Assembly (NCBI RefSeq): GCF_006016075.1
Contig: NZ_CP040093.1
Location: forward strand, 2,893,501-2,957,500
Direction: 5' to 3'
Length of the DNA: 64,000 bases
DNA from: Caloramator sp. E03
Lineage (GTDB): Bacteria; Bacillota; Clostridia; Clostridiales; Caloramatoraceae
Shown: positions 38,655 to 47,723 of the stretch, one piece after another
How positions within the stretch are numbered: position 1 is the stretch's first letter
How the letters are laid out: each line of letters starts with the position of its first letter
Made by a program: the position numbers and the translations under genes
Notes under the pieces: generated by a model
What the model was told of the DNA's origin: nothing
Database searches by the model: none
The model's input: only the letters and a program-made list of their open reading frames with translations

Positions 38655-39722
38655 GTGCTTAAGCTTGAGGTAAATATTCCTGATAGGAAGTATCCAATAT
38701 ATATAGATAAAGGAATTATAAATCGTATTGGGGAAGAGATAAGAAAAATATACAATAATAAAAAAATAGCCATAATAACTGATTCAAATGTTGAAAAGTT
38801 ATATGGCCCCCAAATAGAAAATAACCTTAAAAAAGCAGATTTTTTAACCAAGAAAATTATAATTGAACCAGGTGAAAAAAGCAAATCTTTTATAGTTTTA
38901 CAAAGTGTTTGTGATGAACTTTTAAAGTTTGGTTTAAATAGAGGTGATTTAGTTATTGCCTTTGGTGGAGGAGTTGTTGGCGATTTAGGAGGATTTGCTG
39001 CTTCTATAATTTTAAGAGGAATTCCCTATATTCAAATTCCTACCACATTACTATCTCAGATTGATAGTAGTATAGGTGGGAAAGTTGCTATAAATACAAT
39101 ACATGGGAAAAACCTTATTGGAAGCTTTTATCAGCCTCTTGCTGTATTTATTGATCCAGATTTGCTAAAAAGTTTAGATGATAAATTTTTATATGACGGT
39201 ATGGCAGAGGTTATAAAATATGGAGCAATAAGAGATGAAAAACTCTTTTATAACTTATTAAAATATGAATCTAAAGAGGAATTGTTTGAAAATATAGAAG
39301 AAGTTATTTACAAAAGCTGTAGCATTAAAAAAGATATTGTAGAGAAAGATGAGAAAGATAAAGGGGAAAGGATGTTGCTTAATTTTGGACATACAATAGG
39401 GCATGGAATTGAAAAATATTTTAAATATGAAAGATATACTCATGGTGAGGCAGTAGCAATTGGTATGGCTGTAATTACTGAAAGAAGTGAAGAACTTGGG
39501 ATTACTGAAAAAGGTACTTTTAACTTACTAAAAAATGCTATAAACAAATATAATCTGCCCCATAGGATGCCACCAGTTAATAAAAATGAACTAATAAATG
39601 CTATAGGCTTGGATAAAAAAAATATTGGAAAAGATATGCATATTATCTTGATAGAAAAGATAGGAAAAAGCTTTGTTAAAAAAATAAAAATAGATGATAT
39701 AGAAAAATATATTAATATTTAA
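38655..39722 (+). CDS. aroB: 3-dehydroquinate synthase
   Basis: Turns DAHP into 3-dehydroquinate using NAD and a divalent metal. GDLVIAFGGGVVGDLGGFAA, RGIPYIQIPTTLLSQIDSSI and GGKVAINTIHGKNLIGSFYQ are signature segments, and the metal ligands lie in LNFGHTIGHGIE and RYTHGEAVAIGM. 355 residues. Start GTG 38655 lies one base after the tyrA stop, with AAGGAG about 12 bases upstream. Confidence 0.95.
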   Translation: MLKLEVNIPDRKYPIYIDKGIINRIGEEIRKIYNNKKIAIITDSNVEKLYGPQIENNLKKADFLTKKIIIEPGEKSKSFIVLQSVCDELLKFGLNRGDLVIAFGGGVVGDLGGFAASIILRGIPYIQIPTTLLSQIDSSIGGKVAINTIHGKNLIGSFYQPLAVFIDPDLLKSLDDKFLYDGMAEVIKYGAIRDEKLFYNLLKYESKEELFENIEEVIYKSCSIKKDIVEKDEKDKGERMLLNFGHTIGHGIEKYFKYERYTHGEAVAIGMAVITERSEELGITEKGTFNLLKNAINKYNLPHRMPPVNKNELINAIGLDKKNIGKDMHIILIEKIGKSFVKKIKIDDIEKYINI

Positions 39723-39736
39723 AGGGGAGTTCGGTT

Positions 39737-41020
39737 TTGAGTAGCATACAAATTATACCTTCAAAGCTTAAAGGCCATGTTAAAATACCACCATCAAAAA
39801 GTCTTTGCCATAGAGCAATCATAGCTGCAGGCCTTTCTGATGGTGTTAGCAATATAGAAAATATTATACTTTCTGATGATATTATAGCTACCTGTTCTGG
39901 TATGGAAGCATTAGGGGCAAAAATTGAAAAGGAAGATAATAGATTTATTATTAAAGGTTCTAAAGAGTTACGTCCAAAAAGAAGGGAAATAGATTGTATT
40001 GAGTCTGGGTCTACTTTGCGTTTTTTAATACCAATTGCTCTTTTAACAGGAGAGAAAATTACTTTTGATGGAAGAGGAAGATTAAAAAGCCGTCCACTTA
40101 CACCTTATTATAAAATATTTAAGAACCAGAATATCTATTATAGCAGTGAAGAAGGGTTGCCACTTACTTTGCAAGGAAGGCTAAAGCCAGGGAATTATGA
40201 AATAGAAGGTAATATCAGTTCTCAATTTATTACTGGACTATTATTTACACTACCTTTATTAGATGGAGACTCTAAGATTATTATTACAACAGAATTGGAA
40301 TCTAAAGGATATGTGGATTTAACTTTAGATATTTTAAACAGTTTTTCTATTAAAATTGAAAATAATAACTATAAGGAATTTTTTATAAATGGAAATCAAA
40401 AGTATAAAGCAATAAACTATTACGTTGAAGGAGACTTTTCTCAAGCAGCTTTCTGGCTAACAGCTGGAATACTTGGTGAAGAAGTTGAATGTACTAATTT
40501 AAATATTAATTCACTTCAAGGTGATAAGGTAATCGTAGATATTATAAGAGAAATGGGTGGAAATGTAGCTATAGATGGGAATATAATAACTGCAAAAACT
40601 TCTAAAACGAAAGGAATTGTAATAGATGCTTCTCAGATTCCGGATATTGTTCCAATTTTAGCAGTATTAGGAGCGTTAAGCAGTGGAACTACACGAATAA
40701 TAAATGCAGGAAGGCTTCGAATAAAAGAGTCTGACAGATTAAAAGCTATTACTACAGAGTTGAGTAAGTTAGGTGCGGATATAAAGGAACAGTCAGATGG
40801 GTTAACAATTCATGGAAAAGAAAAGCTTAAAGGAGGAACAGTTAGCAGTTGGAATGATCATAGAATAGCAATGGCACTTGCTATTGCTTCTATTAAATGT
40901 ACTGAACCTGTAATCATTACAGGTAGTGATGCGGTAAAGAAATCTTATCCAGAATTTTTTAAAGACTTTTCTATGTTAGGAGGAATAACAAATGAGTGGA
41001 GTCTGGGGAGAGAATATTAA
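39737..41020 (+). CDS. aroA: 3-phosphoshikimate 1-carboxyvinyltransferase (EPSP synthase)
   Basis: Joins PEP to shikimate-3-phosphate. PPSKSLCHRAIIAAGLSDG is the phosphate-binding start, ESGSTLRFLIPIAL the PEP-site segment, and SWNDHRIAMALAIASI the C-terminal domain signature. 427 residues. Start is TTG 39737 with GGGGAG 10 bases upstream. The 3' end overlaps aroC by 29 bases. Confidence 0.95.
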   Translation: MSSIQIIPSKLKGHVKIPPSKSLCHRAIIAAGLSDGVSNIENIILSDDIIATCSGMEALGAKIEKEDNRFIIKGSKELRPKRREIDCIESGSTLRFLIPIALLTGEKITFDGRGRLKSRPLTPYYKIFKNQNIYYSSEEGLPLTLQGRLKPGNYEIEGNISSQFITGLLFTLPLLDGDSKIIITTELESKGYVDLTLDILNSFSIKIENNNYKEFFINGNQKYKAINYYVEGDFSQAAFWLTAGILGEEVECTNLNINSLQGDKVIVDIIREMGGNVAIDGNIITAKTSKTKGIVIDASQIPDIVPILAVLGALSSGTTRIINAGRLRIKESDRLKAITTELSKLGADIKEQSDGLTIHGKEKLKGGTVSSWNDHRIAMALAIASIKCTEPVIITGSDAVKKSYPEFFKDFSMLGGITNEWSLGREY

Positions 41021-42071
41021 ATTTTCTATTTTTGGAGAATCCCACGGGAAAGCTATAGGAATAACAATCGACGGGCTTCCGCCTGGAATCAATCTTAATA
41101 TAGAAGAAATTGAATATGAAATGAGAAGGAGGGCTCCAGGACAAAATGAGTTCTCAACTCCAAGAAAGGAAACAGATAGTTTTGAAATATTAAGTGGGTA
41201 TTTTAATAATTACACTACAGGTACACCACTTTGTGCTATTATATGGAATAAAAATCAAGAATCAAAGGATTATAATGAATTAAGAAATATTTTACGTCCT
41301 GGACATGCAGATTATACAGGCTATGTTAAGTATGAAGGATTCAATGATTATAGAGGAGGAGGGCATTTTTCAGGCCGTTTAACAGCTCCACTGGTTTTTG
41401 CAGGAGCTGTTGCAAAACAAATTTTAGCACTAAAGAGAATTTTGATTGGAAGCCACATTTATCAAATTGGGAATATAAAAGATGTGCCTTTTGATAAAGT
41501 TAAGATTAATGAAGACTGCATAAAAAATTTGAATAAAAGTACTTTCCCTGTATTAGATGAAGAAAAAGGAGAAGAAATGAAAAGGCTCATTTTAGAAGCA
41601 AAAAATGATTTGGATTCTGTTGGAGGGGTTATAGAAGCTGCAGCAATAAATCTGCCTAAAGGCTTAGGCTCTCCCTTCTTTGATTCTGTTGAGAGCAAAA
41701 TATCGCATCTTTTATTTTCAATTCCTGCAGTAAAGGGAGTAGAATTCGGGATGGGATTTGAAATTTCAAAATTAAAAGGCTCAGAGGCTAATGATGAGTT
41801 TTACATAGAAAATGAAGAAATAAAAACTCGTACTAATAACAATGGAGGTATATTAGGTGGAATAACAAATGGAATGCCTTTAATATTTAGAGCAGCTTTT
41901 AAGCCAACGCCATCTATTGCTAAAACTCAAAAAACTGTAGATGTATTGAAAAAAGAAAATGTAGAATTAAAAATTAAAGGACGTCATGATCCTTGTATTG
42001 TACAAAGAGCTGTTCCTGTGGTAGAGGCAGTAACTGCAATGGCTATTTTAGACTTATTATATTCTAAATAA
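40992..42071 (+). CDS. aroC: Chorismate synthase
   Basis: Uses reduced FMN to make chorismate from EPSP. SIFGESHGKAIGITIDGLPPG, the RRAPGQNEFSTPRKE segment, RPGHADYTGYVKY, YRGGGHFSGRLTAPLVFAG and KGRHDPCIVQRAVPVVEAV are all family signatures. 359 residues. The AGGAGG site and start lie inside the aroA 3' end, giving tight coupling. Chorismate from here feeds Phe, Tyr and Trp, and also menaquinone, which the EET genes at 50-58 kb need. Confidence 0.96.
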   Translation: MSGVWGENIKFSIFGESHGKAIGITIDGLPPGINLNIEEIEYEMRRRAPGQNEFSTPRKETDSFEILSGYFNNYTTGTPLCAIIWNKNQESKDYNELRNILRPGHADYTGYVKYEGFNDYRGGGHFSGRLTAPLVFAGAVAKQILALKRILIGSHIYQIGNIKDVPFDKVKINEDCIKNLNKSTFPVLDEEKGEEMKRLILEAKNDLDSVGGVIEAAAINLPKGLGSPFFDSVESKISHLLFSIPAVKGVEFGMGFEISKLKGSEANDEFYIENEEIKTRTNNNGGILGGITNGMPLIFRAAFKPTPSIAKTQKTVDVLKKENVELKIKGRHDPCIVQRAVPVVEAVTAMAILDLLYSK

Positions 42072-42086
42072 AATTTCGGATGGTGA

Positions 42087-43199
42087 ATGGAAATGAATGA
42101 TTTATTAGAAATAAGACGTCAAATAGATAATGTAGATAAAGAAATTGTAAGATTATTTGAAGAACGTATGAAACTGGTATTAAAAGTAGTTGAATATAAA
42201 AAATTAAATAATATTGATATATTTCAAAGTTCAAGGGAAGATGAGGTTATTAAAAATGGTATAGAAAATCTAAAAGATAAAAGGTTCCAACCTTATCTTG
42301 AAAAATATTTAAATTTTATTATGAAATTAAGCAAAGAATTACAATCAGAAGTAATTTCTTCTTATGAGAAAAACAGTATAATTGTAGGTTTTCAGGGAGT
42401 TTCTGGTTCTTTTAGTGAACAAGCTTTGTTTGAGTATTTTGGGGAAAATACTCAAACAAGAGCTGTTGAATACTTTGAGGATATATTTATTGATTTAAAA
42501 AATAATAAAATTGATTATGGGATACTTCCTATAGAAAATTCTTCTACAGGGGCTATTTCTGAAGTCTATGATTTATTAAATAAATATGATTTTTACATTA
42601 CTGGAGAAATATGTTTGAAGGTCGACCAAAACTTACTTGGTATTCCTGGTGCAACAATTGAGGATATAAAAGAAATATATTCTCATCCTCAAGCATTTAG
42701 TCAATCCAGTGAGTTTTTAAAAGATCATCCGAACTGGAAGCTTATCCCTTATCATAATACTGCAAAAAGTGCAGAGTATGTAAAAAATCAAAACAATAAA
42801 GCTTTAGCAGCAATTGGAAGTAAAAGGGCTGCAAAAATATATGGGTTAGATATTATTAGAGCTAACATAAATTTTAATAGCAATAATAGTACAAGATTTG
42901 TAGTTATATCAAAAATTATGAAAGAAGATAATAATAACAATAAAATTAGTATAGTGTTTTCTATTCCTCATAAAGTTGGATGTTTATATAACGTATTAAG
43001 ATGTTTTGCTGAAAACAATTTAAATTTGCTTAAAATAGAGTCAAGACCAATTCTTAACAAACCTTGGGAATACTTTTTCTATGTTGATTTTGAAGGGAAC
43101 ATTAAAGATGAAAAGGTGCAAAATGCTATAGATGCAGTTAAAAATAATAGTCTATATTTAAAGATTTTAGGAAATTACAAAAAACATAATGATAATTAA
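42087..43199 (+). CDS. pheA: Bifunctional chorismate mutase / prephenate dehydratase (P-protein)
   Basis: Residues 1-90 are an AroQ chorismate mutase (LLEIRRQIDNVDKEIVRLFE). Residues about 98-275 are the dehydratase (VGFQGVSGSFSEQALFEYFG, LPIENSSTGAISEVYDLL, NSNNSTRFVVISK). The C-terminal ACT domain (285-365) has the Phe-binding IESRPILNKPWEYFFYVDFE. Together they make phenylpyruvate under Phe feedback. ATG 42087 abuts GGTGA; ATG 42093 has better spacing and may be the true start. Confidence 0.95.
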   Translation: MEMNDLLEIRRQIDNVDKEIVRLFEERMKLVLKVVEYKKLNNIDIFQSSREDEVIKNGIENLKDKRFQPYLEKYLNFIMKLSKELQSEVISSYEKNSIIVGFQGVSGSFSEQALFEYFGENTQTRAVEYFEDIFIDLKNNKIDYGILPIENSSTGAISEVYDLLNKYDFYITGEICLKVDQNLLGIPGATIEDIKEIYSHPQAFSQSSEFLKDHPNWKLIPYHNTAKSAEYVKNQNNKALAAIGSKRAAKIYGLDIIRANINFNSNNSTRFVVISKIMKEDNNNNKISIVFSIPHKVGCLYNVLRCFAENNLNLLKIESRPILNKPWEYFFYVDFEGNIKDEKVQNAIDAVKNNSLYLKILGNYKKHNDN

Positions 43200-43252
43200 A
43201 AAATAAAAATTCATACTATTTATGCAGAATATGGTAAGGGTGGAGGTTAAAT

Positions 43253-43768
43253 ATGAATGATAAAATTAATATAAATAAAAATATAGTTTTTATCGGGATG
43301 CCTGGTGCAGGAAAAACAAGTGTAGGGAAAGCAGTTTCCCAAAGGCTTCAGCTTCCATTTTATGATGTAGATACTTATATTGAGAATAAAGAAGGACAAT
43401 TAATAAAAGATATTTTTCAACAATATGGAGAGGAACACTTTAGAAGACTAGAAAGTGAAGCAATAATAGAAGTTAGTAAAAATTGCCCTTCTATAATATC
43501 AACAGGTGGGGGCACAGTAAAGATTTCTTCTAATATGGAAGTTTTAAAATCAAATTCAATAATAATATTTTTAAATAGACCGATTGAGAATATAATAAAG
43601 GATATTGATATATCTGTTCGCCCTCTTTTAGCTGGAGATGTTTCAAAAATTTATAATCTTTTTAAAGAAAGATATCCTTTATATAAAAAATATTGCGATA
43701 TTGAAATAATAAACGATATGGATTTTAATAGCCTTATTGATGAAATAATTAAATGTATAAGAAGTTAA
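43253..43768 (+). CDS. aroK: Shikimate kinase
   Basis: Phosphorylates shikimate with ATP. Walker A is GMPGAGKTSVGKAV near residue 15; the shikimate-binding YDVDTYIE, FRRLESEAI and ISTGGGTV follow. 171 residues, normal. Last gene of the operon, 53 bases after pheA, with GTGGAGGTT as ribosome site. aroD and aroE, needed between AroB and AroK, are not in the window. Confidence 0.95.
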   Translation: MNDKININKNIVFIGMPGAGKTSVGKAVSQRLQLPFYDVDTYIENKEGQLIKDIFQQYGEEHFRRLESEAIIEVSKNCPSIISTGGGTVKISSNMEVLKSNSIIIFLNRPIENIIKDIDISVRPLLAGDVSKIYNLFKERYPLYKKYCDIEIINDMDFNSLIDEIIKCIRS

Positions 43769-43782
43769 TAGAGTATAAATTA

Positions 43783-43827
43783 AAAAAACTCCTTTTGGTT
43801 AAAAATTAGAAACCGGAGGAGTTTTTT
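43783..43827 (+). terminator. Intrinsic terminator of the aro operon
   Basis: AAAAAACTCC at 43783-43792 pairs with GGAGTTTTTT at 43818-43827; an inner pair GGTT/AACC extends it. The right arm ends in the T run. Confidence 0.85.
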
Positions 43828-43847
43828 GTATAAATATGAAGTTTTTG

Positions 43848-43912
43848 TTGATAATGAAAAATTGTTGTGTTAAACTTTTAATAGTTAGATATCTAATAAT
43901 TAGATATCTAAC
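43848..43912 (+). promoter_or_regulatory. marR promoter with a 29-bp palindromic operator
   Basis: TTGATA at 43848-43853, 17 bases, TAAACT at 43871-43876. Just downstream, 43884-43912 is a perfect palindrome of two TTAGATATCTAA units (43885-43896 and 43900-43911) joined by TAA. Twin palindromes at the transcription start are typical MarR operators, so autorepression is likely. Confidence 0.82.
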
Positions 43913-43948
43913 ATTTATGAAAATTAATATGTTATTGGAGATGAGAAA

Positions 43949-44371
43949 ATGAAAGATAATTTACTTGATATAAGAGAGGGAACATTACATATATCTCTTA
44001 TGAAGTTAATTAAAGCACATCGTCAAAGAGCAACTGAGGAATTTGGGAAAATAGGACTTACAAAGGGACAGCCTAAAATACTTGACTATCTCTCTAAAAA
44101 TAATGGCTGTATTCAAAGGGAACTTGCTGAGAACTGTCATATTGAACCAGCAACAGTAACAAGTTTACTTTCAAATATGGAAAAGGCAAATTTAATCTAC
44201 AGAATAGCAAATTCAAAGGATAGGCGTGTTTATAATGTTTTCTTAACTGAAAAAGGAATGGAAGTACAAAAGCAGGTTGAAAGAATATTTTACTTAATAG
44301 ATGAAGAATGCTTTTATGGGTTTTCTGAAGAAGAGAGAAAAGAGGCAATAGATATTTTAAATAGGCTCTAG
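43949..44371 (+). CDS. MarR-family regulator, 3' end cut by IS256 copy 2
   Basis: A winged-helix repressor, 140 residues as it stands. QPKILDYLSKNNGCIQRELA and EPATVTSLLSNMEKANLIYR form the HTH, and DRRVYNVFLTEKGME the wing. The stop TAG (44369-44371) takes its last base from the IS. Rejoining the target site gives a further 12 residues (YENIKNRGGKNV) and a TAA that overlaps the ABC exporter start, so regulator and exporter were one coupled operon. The DNA-binding part is intact; dimer helix 6 may be shortened. Confidence 0.9.
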   Translation: MKDNLLDIREGTLHISLMKLIKAHRQRATEEFGKIGLTKGQPKILDYLSKNNGCIQRELAENCHIEPATVTSLLSNMEKANLIYRIANSKDRRVYNVFLTEKGMEVQKQVERIFYLIDEECFYGFSEEERKEAIDILNRL

Positions 44372-45955
44372 GGAGTGTAAATAAATCTGTGTATTTAGTT
44401 GAGGAGCAACTCCTTCAAGACAAGTTTTAGACTAAATCCAAAAAGATATTTTATTTACTTTCACTACTAATTGTTACCATAAATTAGGTTTTTATGCATA
44501 ATGTTGATTAATTTTGGTTAAAATTTTTATAATGAGTGGGTCTATGTCTATGCATAACAAACTCGCGATTAGAGCATTGTTATAATTTTTGAAGCGAAAG
44601 GAGACCTAGGTCGACTGAAGCTTCAAAAATTTTTTGTTTTTTGTAAATTATATTTAGTATTAGCTATATTCTTCCCGGATATATTATCATAAGCTGATTG
44701 ATTACCATATCCCAGTTTCTATACCTTTGAGTCCACTTCTTATCTATATTTTTAACCGATAGATAAAGCATTTTTTCTAATGACAAATCTGTGGGGAATA
44801 TAGTTTTTGTCTTAGTTACTTTTCTAAACTGCCTGTGTAGACTTTCTATTATGTTTGTAGTATACATGATTTTTCTTATTTCATCAGGGAATTTAAAGAA
44901 AGGTGATATTACATCCCAGTTGTTTTCCCAACTCTTAATTGCATATGGATATTGAGAGCCCCATTTCTGTTCTACTTCCTTAAGTTTTTCTTTAGCTACC
45001 TCCTCATTCAATGCGTTATATACATTTTTAAAGTCTTTTGTAAACTCTTTAAGATGTTTGTATGAAACATATTTAAATGAATTTCTCAATTGATGTATTA
45101 TGCACCTTTGTATTTCTGACTTTGGATAAGCTGCTTGTATAGCTTCTTTCATTCCAGTGAGACCATCAACACAGAAAACCAGAACATCTTCTACACCCCT
45201 GCCCTTAAGGTCGTTAAGGACTCCAAGCCAGAATCTTGATGATTCATTTTCTCCTATCCATATACCAAGAACTTCTTTATATCCCTCAATGTTAACCCCA
45301 AGAACAACATAAGCTGCACGATTAAGAATACGTCCTTCTTCTCTTACTTTATAGTGTATAGCATCCATAAATATAAAGGAATAAATTTTTTCTAAAGGTC
45401 TACTTTGCCATTCCTTAACTTCTGGAATAATACGATCTGTAATTTTACTAACAAGCTCTGGTGATATATCTATGCCATAGAGATCTTTAATTTGATCCTG
45501 TATATCTCTTGTGCTCATTCCTCTAGCATAAAGGGATATTATCTTATCTTCAATTCCAGAGATATCTGTTTTATTTTTAGGAACAATTTTAGGCTCAAAT
45601 TCGCCATTTCTGTCTCTTGGGACATCGATTTCCATTTCACCAAATTCAGTTTTAATTGTTTTTTTAGAAAATCCATTTCTGCTGTTATCGGTTTGCTTAT
45701 TTTTTACATCATATTTTTCATAGCCTAAAGTTGTATCAAGCTCCGCTTGAAGCATTTCTTCTAAGACATCTTTAAATAATTCTTTAAGGGTAGATTGGAT
45801 TCCAGCTACACTTGTGATGTTATTTTCTTTAATAAATTCTTTTAGTTGTGCTTTTGATAAAAGTGACATTAAAAATCTCCTCCTTGTCCTTTTCTCTTAA
45901 TTCTTGCCAAGAAGGAGATACTTAAATCACTTTACACAAAATTTTTTACATACTC
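44371..45955 (-). mobile_element. IS256-family insertion sequence, copy 2
   Basis: 1585 bp, same ends and length as copy 1 but inverted. It is flanked by the direct 8-base repeat AGGCTCTA at 44363-44370 and 45956-45963. It sits at the very end of marR and separates it from the exporter genes. Confidence 0.95.
44664..45869 (-). CDS. IS256-family transposase (copy 2)
   Basis: The 401-residue product is identical to that at 28046. Same DDE residues (FMDAIHYKV, FCVDGLTGM, NIIESLHRQF). Its transcription runs towards marR, opposite to the host genes, so transposon promoters would not drive the exporter. The ABC gene downstream keeps its own GAGGTGG site but has lost the marR promoter unless read-through occurs across the element. 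Confidence 0.96.
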   Translation of the reverse strand: MSLLSKAQLKEFIKENNITSVAGIQSTLKELFKDVLEEMLQAELDTTLGYEKYDVKNKQTDNSRNGFSKKTIKTEFGEMEIDVPRDRNGEFEPKIVPKNKTDISGIEDKIISLYARGMSTRDIQDQIKDLYGIDISPELVSKITDRIIPEVKEWQSRPLEKIYSFIFMDAIHYKVREEGRILNRAAYVVLGVNIEGYKEVLGIWIGENESSRFWLGVLNDLKGRGVEDVLVFCVDGLTGMKEAIQAAYPKSEIQRCIIHQLRNSFKYVSYKHLKEFTKDFKNVYNALNEEVAKEKLKEVEQKWGSQYPYAIKSWENNWDVISPFFKFPDEIRKIMYTTNIIESLHRQFRKVTKTKTIFPTDLSLEKMLYLSVKNIDKKWTQRYRNWDMVINQLMIIYPGRI

Positions 45956-45992
45956 AGGCTCTATGAAAATATAAAAAATAGAGGTGGTAAAA

Positions 45993-47723
45993 ATGTTTAA
46001 ACTTTTAAAATATTTAAAGGGTTCAGCAATAATTTGTGCTATTATAGCTCCTATTATGATGTTTGTTGAAGTAGCGATGGATCTTATGCAGCCTAAAATT
46101 ATGGCAGATATTATTGATATAGGAGTTGGTAACAAAAATATTGCTTATGTTTTATCATCTGGATGGAAAATGATTTTGGTAGCATTAATTGGTCTTATAG
46201 GCGGTGCTGGATGTTCCGTGTTTTCATCAATAGCAGCTATGAATTTAGGAGAAAAATTAAGACAAAGCCTTTTTGAAAAAATACAAACCTTTTCTTTTTT
46301 AGAGATAGATAAATTTAAGACTTCCTCCCTTATTACGCGTCTAACAAATGATGTTACTCAATTCCAGACTATGTTTCTTATGGCGTTAAGAATTGCAGTT
46401 AGAGCACCACTTTTATGTATAGGTGGTATTATAATGGCTATATCCTTAAGTAGAAAGCTGTCAATTATTTTTTTAATTGTAATTCCACTGATTATATTAT
46501 CGGTTATAGTTATATTTGCAAAATCCTTTCCTCTATTTTCAGCTGTTCAGGAAAAGATTGATAAGATAAATACTGTTATGCGTGAGAGTATTTTGGGAGT
46601 GCGTGTAATAAAAGCATTTACTATTGAAGAAAGTCAAGAAAAAAGATTTAGCAATGCCAATTATGATTTAATGCAAACGTCTATTAAAGCTCAGAATATG
46701 AATATGATGCTTTGGCCTATTGTAACTATTTTAATGAACTTAAGTGTTATTGCTGTATTATGGTTTGGAGGTCATTTAGTAAATAACGGGACGTTAGAAA
46801 TAGGAAAGATAATGGCTTTTATTAACTATCTTATTCAGATTATGAATTCATTAATTATGGTAGTTATGCTTGTATTAAATTTTTCACGTGCAAAGGCATC
46901 AGCTGATAGAATAAATGAAGTATTAAATACTGTACCATCTATACAAGATAGCAACTCTGCTGCTGATATGAAAAGTTTTGATATTGAATTTAAAAATGTT
47001 TCTTTTAAATATAGTGAACATAGTGAATATGTATTGACAGATATTTCTTTTAAGATAAAACAGGGAGAAAAAGTTGGAATAATAGGAGCGACTGGAGCAG
47101 GAAAAAGTTCTCTTGTTAGTTTAATCCCTCGTCTATATGATGCAACTGAAGGGCAGATTTTAATTGGAGGTATTGATGTAAAAAATATTAAACTAAAAGA
47201 TTTGAGAAAAAACATAGGGGTTGTATTACAAGATAGTATATTGTTTTCGGGAACCATTGAGGATAATTTGAAATTCGGAAACAGTAATGCAGACTTTGAA
47301 ACAATTGAAAATGCAGCTATGGATGCTCAGGCCTTTGAATTTATAAAAGAAAAGGAGAATGGCTATCAAAGCATTGTAGAACAAAGAGGGAAAAATTTTT
47401 CAGGAGGGCAAAAACAGCGTTTATCTATTGCAAGGACTTTGATAAGAAATCCAAAAATATTAATTTTGGATGATTCATCAAGTGCCCTTGATATGGCAAC
47501 AGAAGCAAAGCTTCAGAATGCCATAAAGAAAAGGATGAGAGACAATACTGTAATTATAATTGCCCAAAGAATCTCAGCAGTATGTGATGCTGATAAAATT
47601 ATTGTTCTTGATAATGGAAAGGTATCAGCTATTGGAACTCATAAAGAACTATTAAAAGAAAATGAGATATATAGAAGTATTGCCGTTTCACAGTTAGGAG
47701 AGGAGGTACTTTTAAATGCCTAA
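45993..47723 (+). CDS. ABC exporter half-transporter A (degenerate nucleotide site)
   Basis: An N-terminal six-helix domain (about 10-310) is fused to an ATPase domain. Walker A is GATGAGKSS near residue 365 and the signature NFSGGQKQRLS is intact. After Walker B the catalytic Glu is Asp (LILDDSSSALD), and the switch His is Gln (IIIAQRIS). This matches the non-hydrolysing partner in heterodimeric multidrug exporters such as BmrCD or TM287/288. ATG 45993 follows GAGGTGG by 5 bases; GTG 45984 is unlikely. Overlaps the next gene by 8 bases. Confidence 0.93.
   Translation: MFKLLKYLKGSAIICAIIAPIMMFVEVAMDLMQPKIMADIIDIGVGNKNIAYVLSSGWKMILVALIGLIGGAGCSVFSSIAAMNLGEKLRQSLFEKIQTFSFLEIDKFKTSSLITRLTNDVTQFQTMFLMALRIAVRAPLLCIGGIIMAISLSRKLSIIFLIVIPLIILSVIVIFAKSFPLFSAVQEKIDKINTVMRESILGVRVIKAFTIEESQEKRFSNANYDLMQTSIKAQNMNMMLWPIVTILMNLSVIAVLWFGGHLVNNGTLEIGKIMAFINYLIQIMNSLIMVVMLVLNFSRAKASADRINEVLNTVPSIQDSNSAADMKSFDIEFKNVSFKYSEHSEYVLTDISFKIKQGEKVGIIGATGAGKSSLVSLIPRLYDATEGQILIGGIDVKNIKLKDLRKNIGVVLQDSILFSGTIEDNLKFGNSNADFETIENAAMDAQAFEFIKEKENGYQSIVEQRGKNFSGGQKQRLSIARTLIRNPKILILDDSSSALDMATEAKLQNAIKKRMRDNTVIIIAQRISAVCDADKIIVLDNGKVSAIGTHKELLKENEIYRSIAVSQLGEEVLLNA

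Noticed and set aside
27960-45955. Composite transposon bounded by the two IS256 copies
   Set aside because: Each IS has its own target duplication and the segment between holds a housekeeping aro operon; two separate insertions explain the data.
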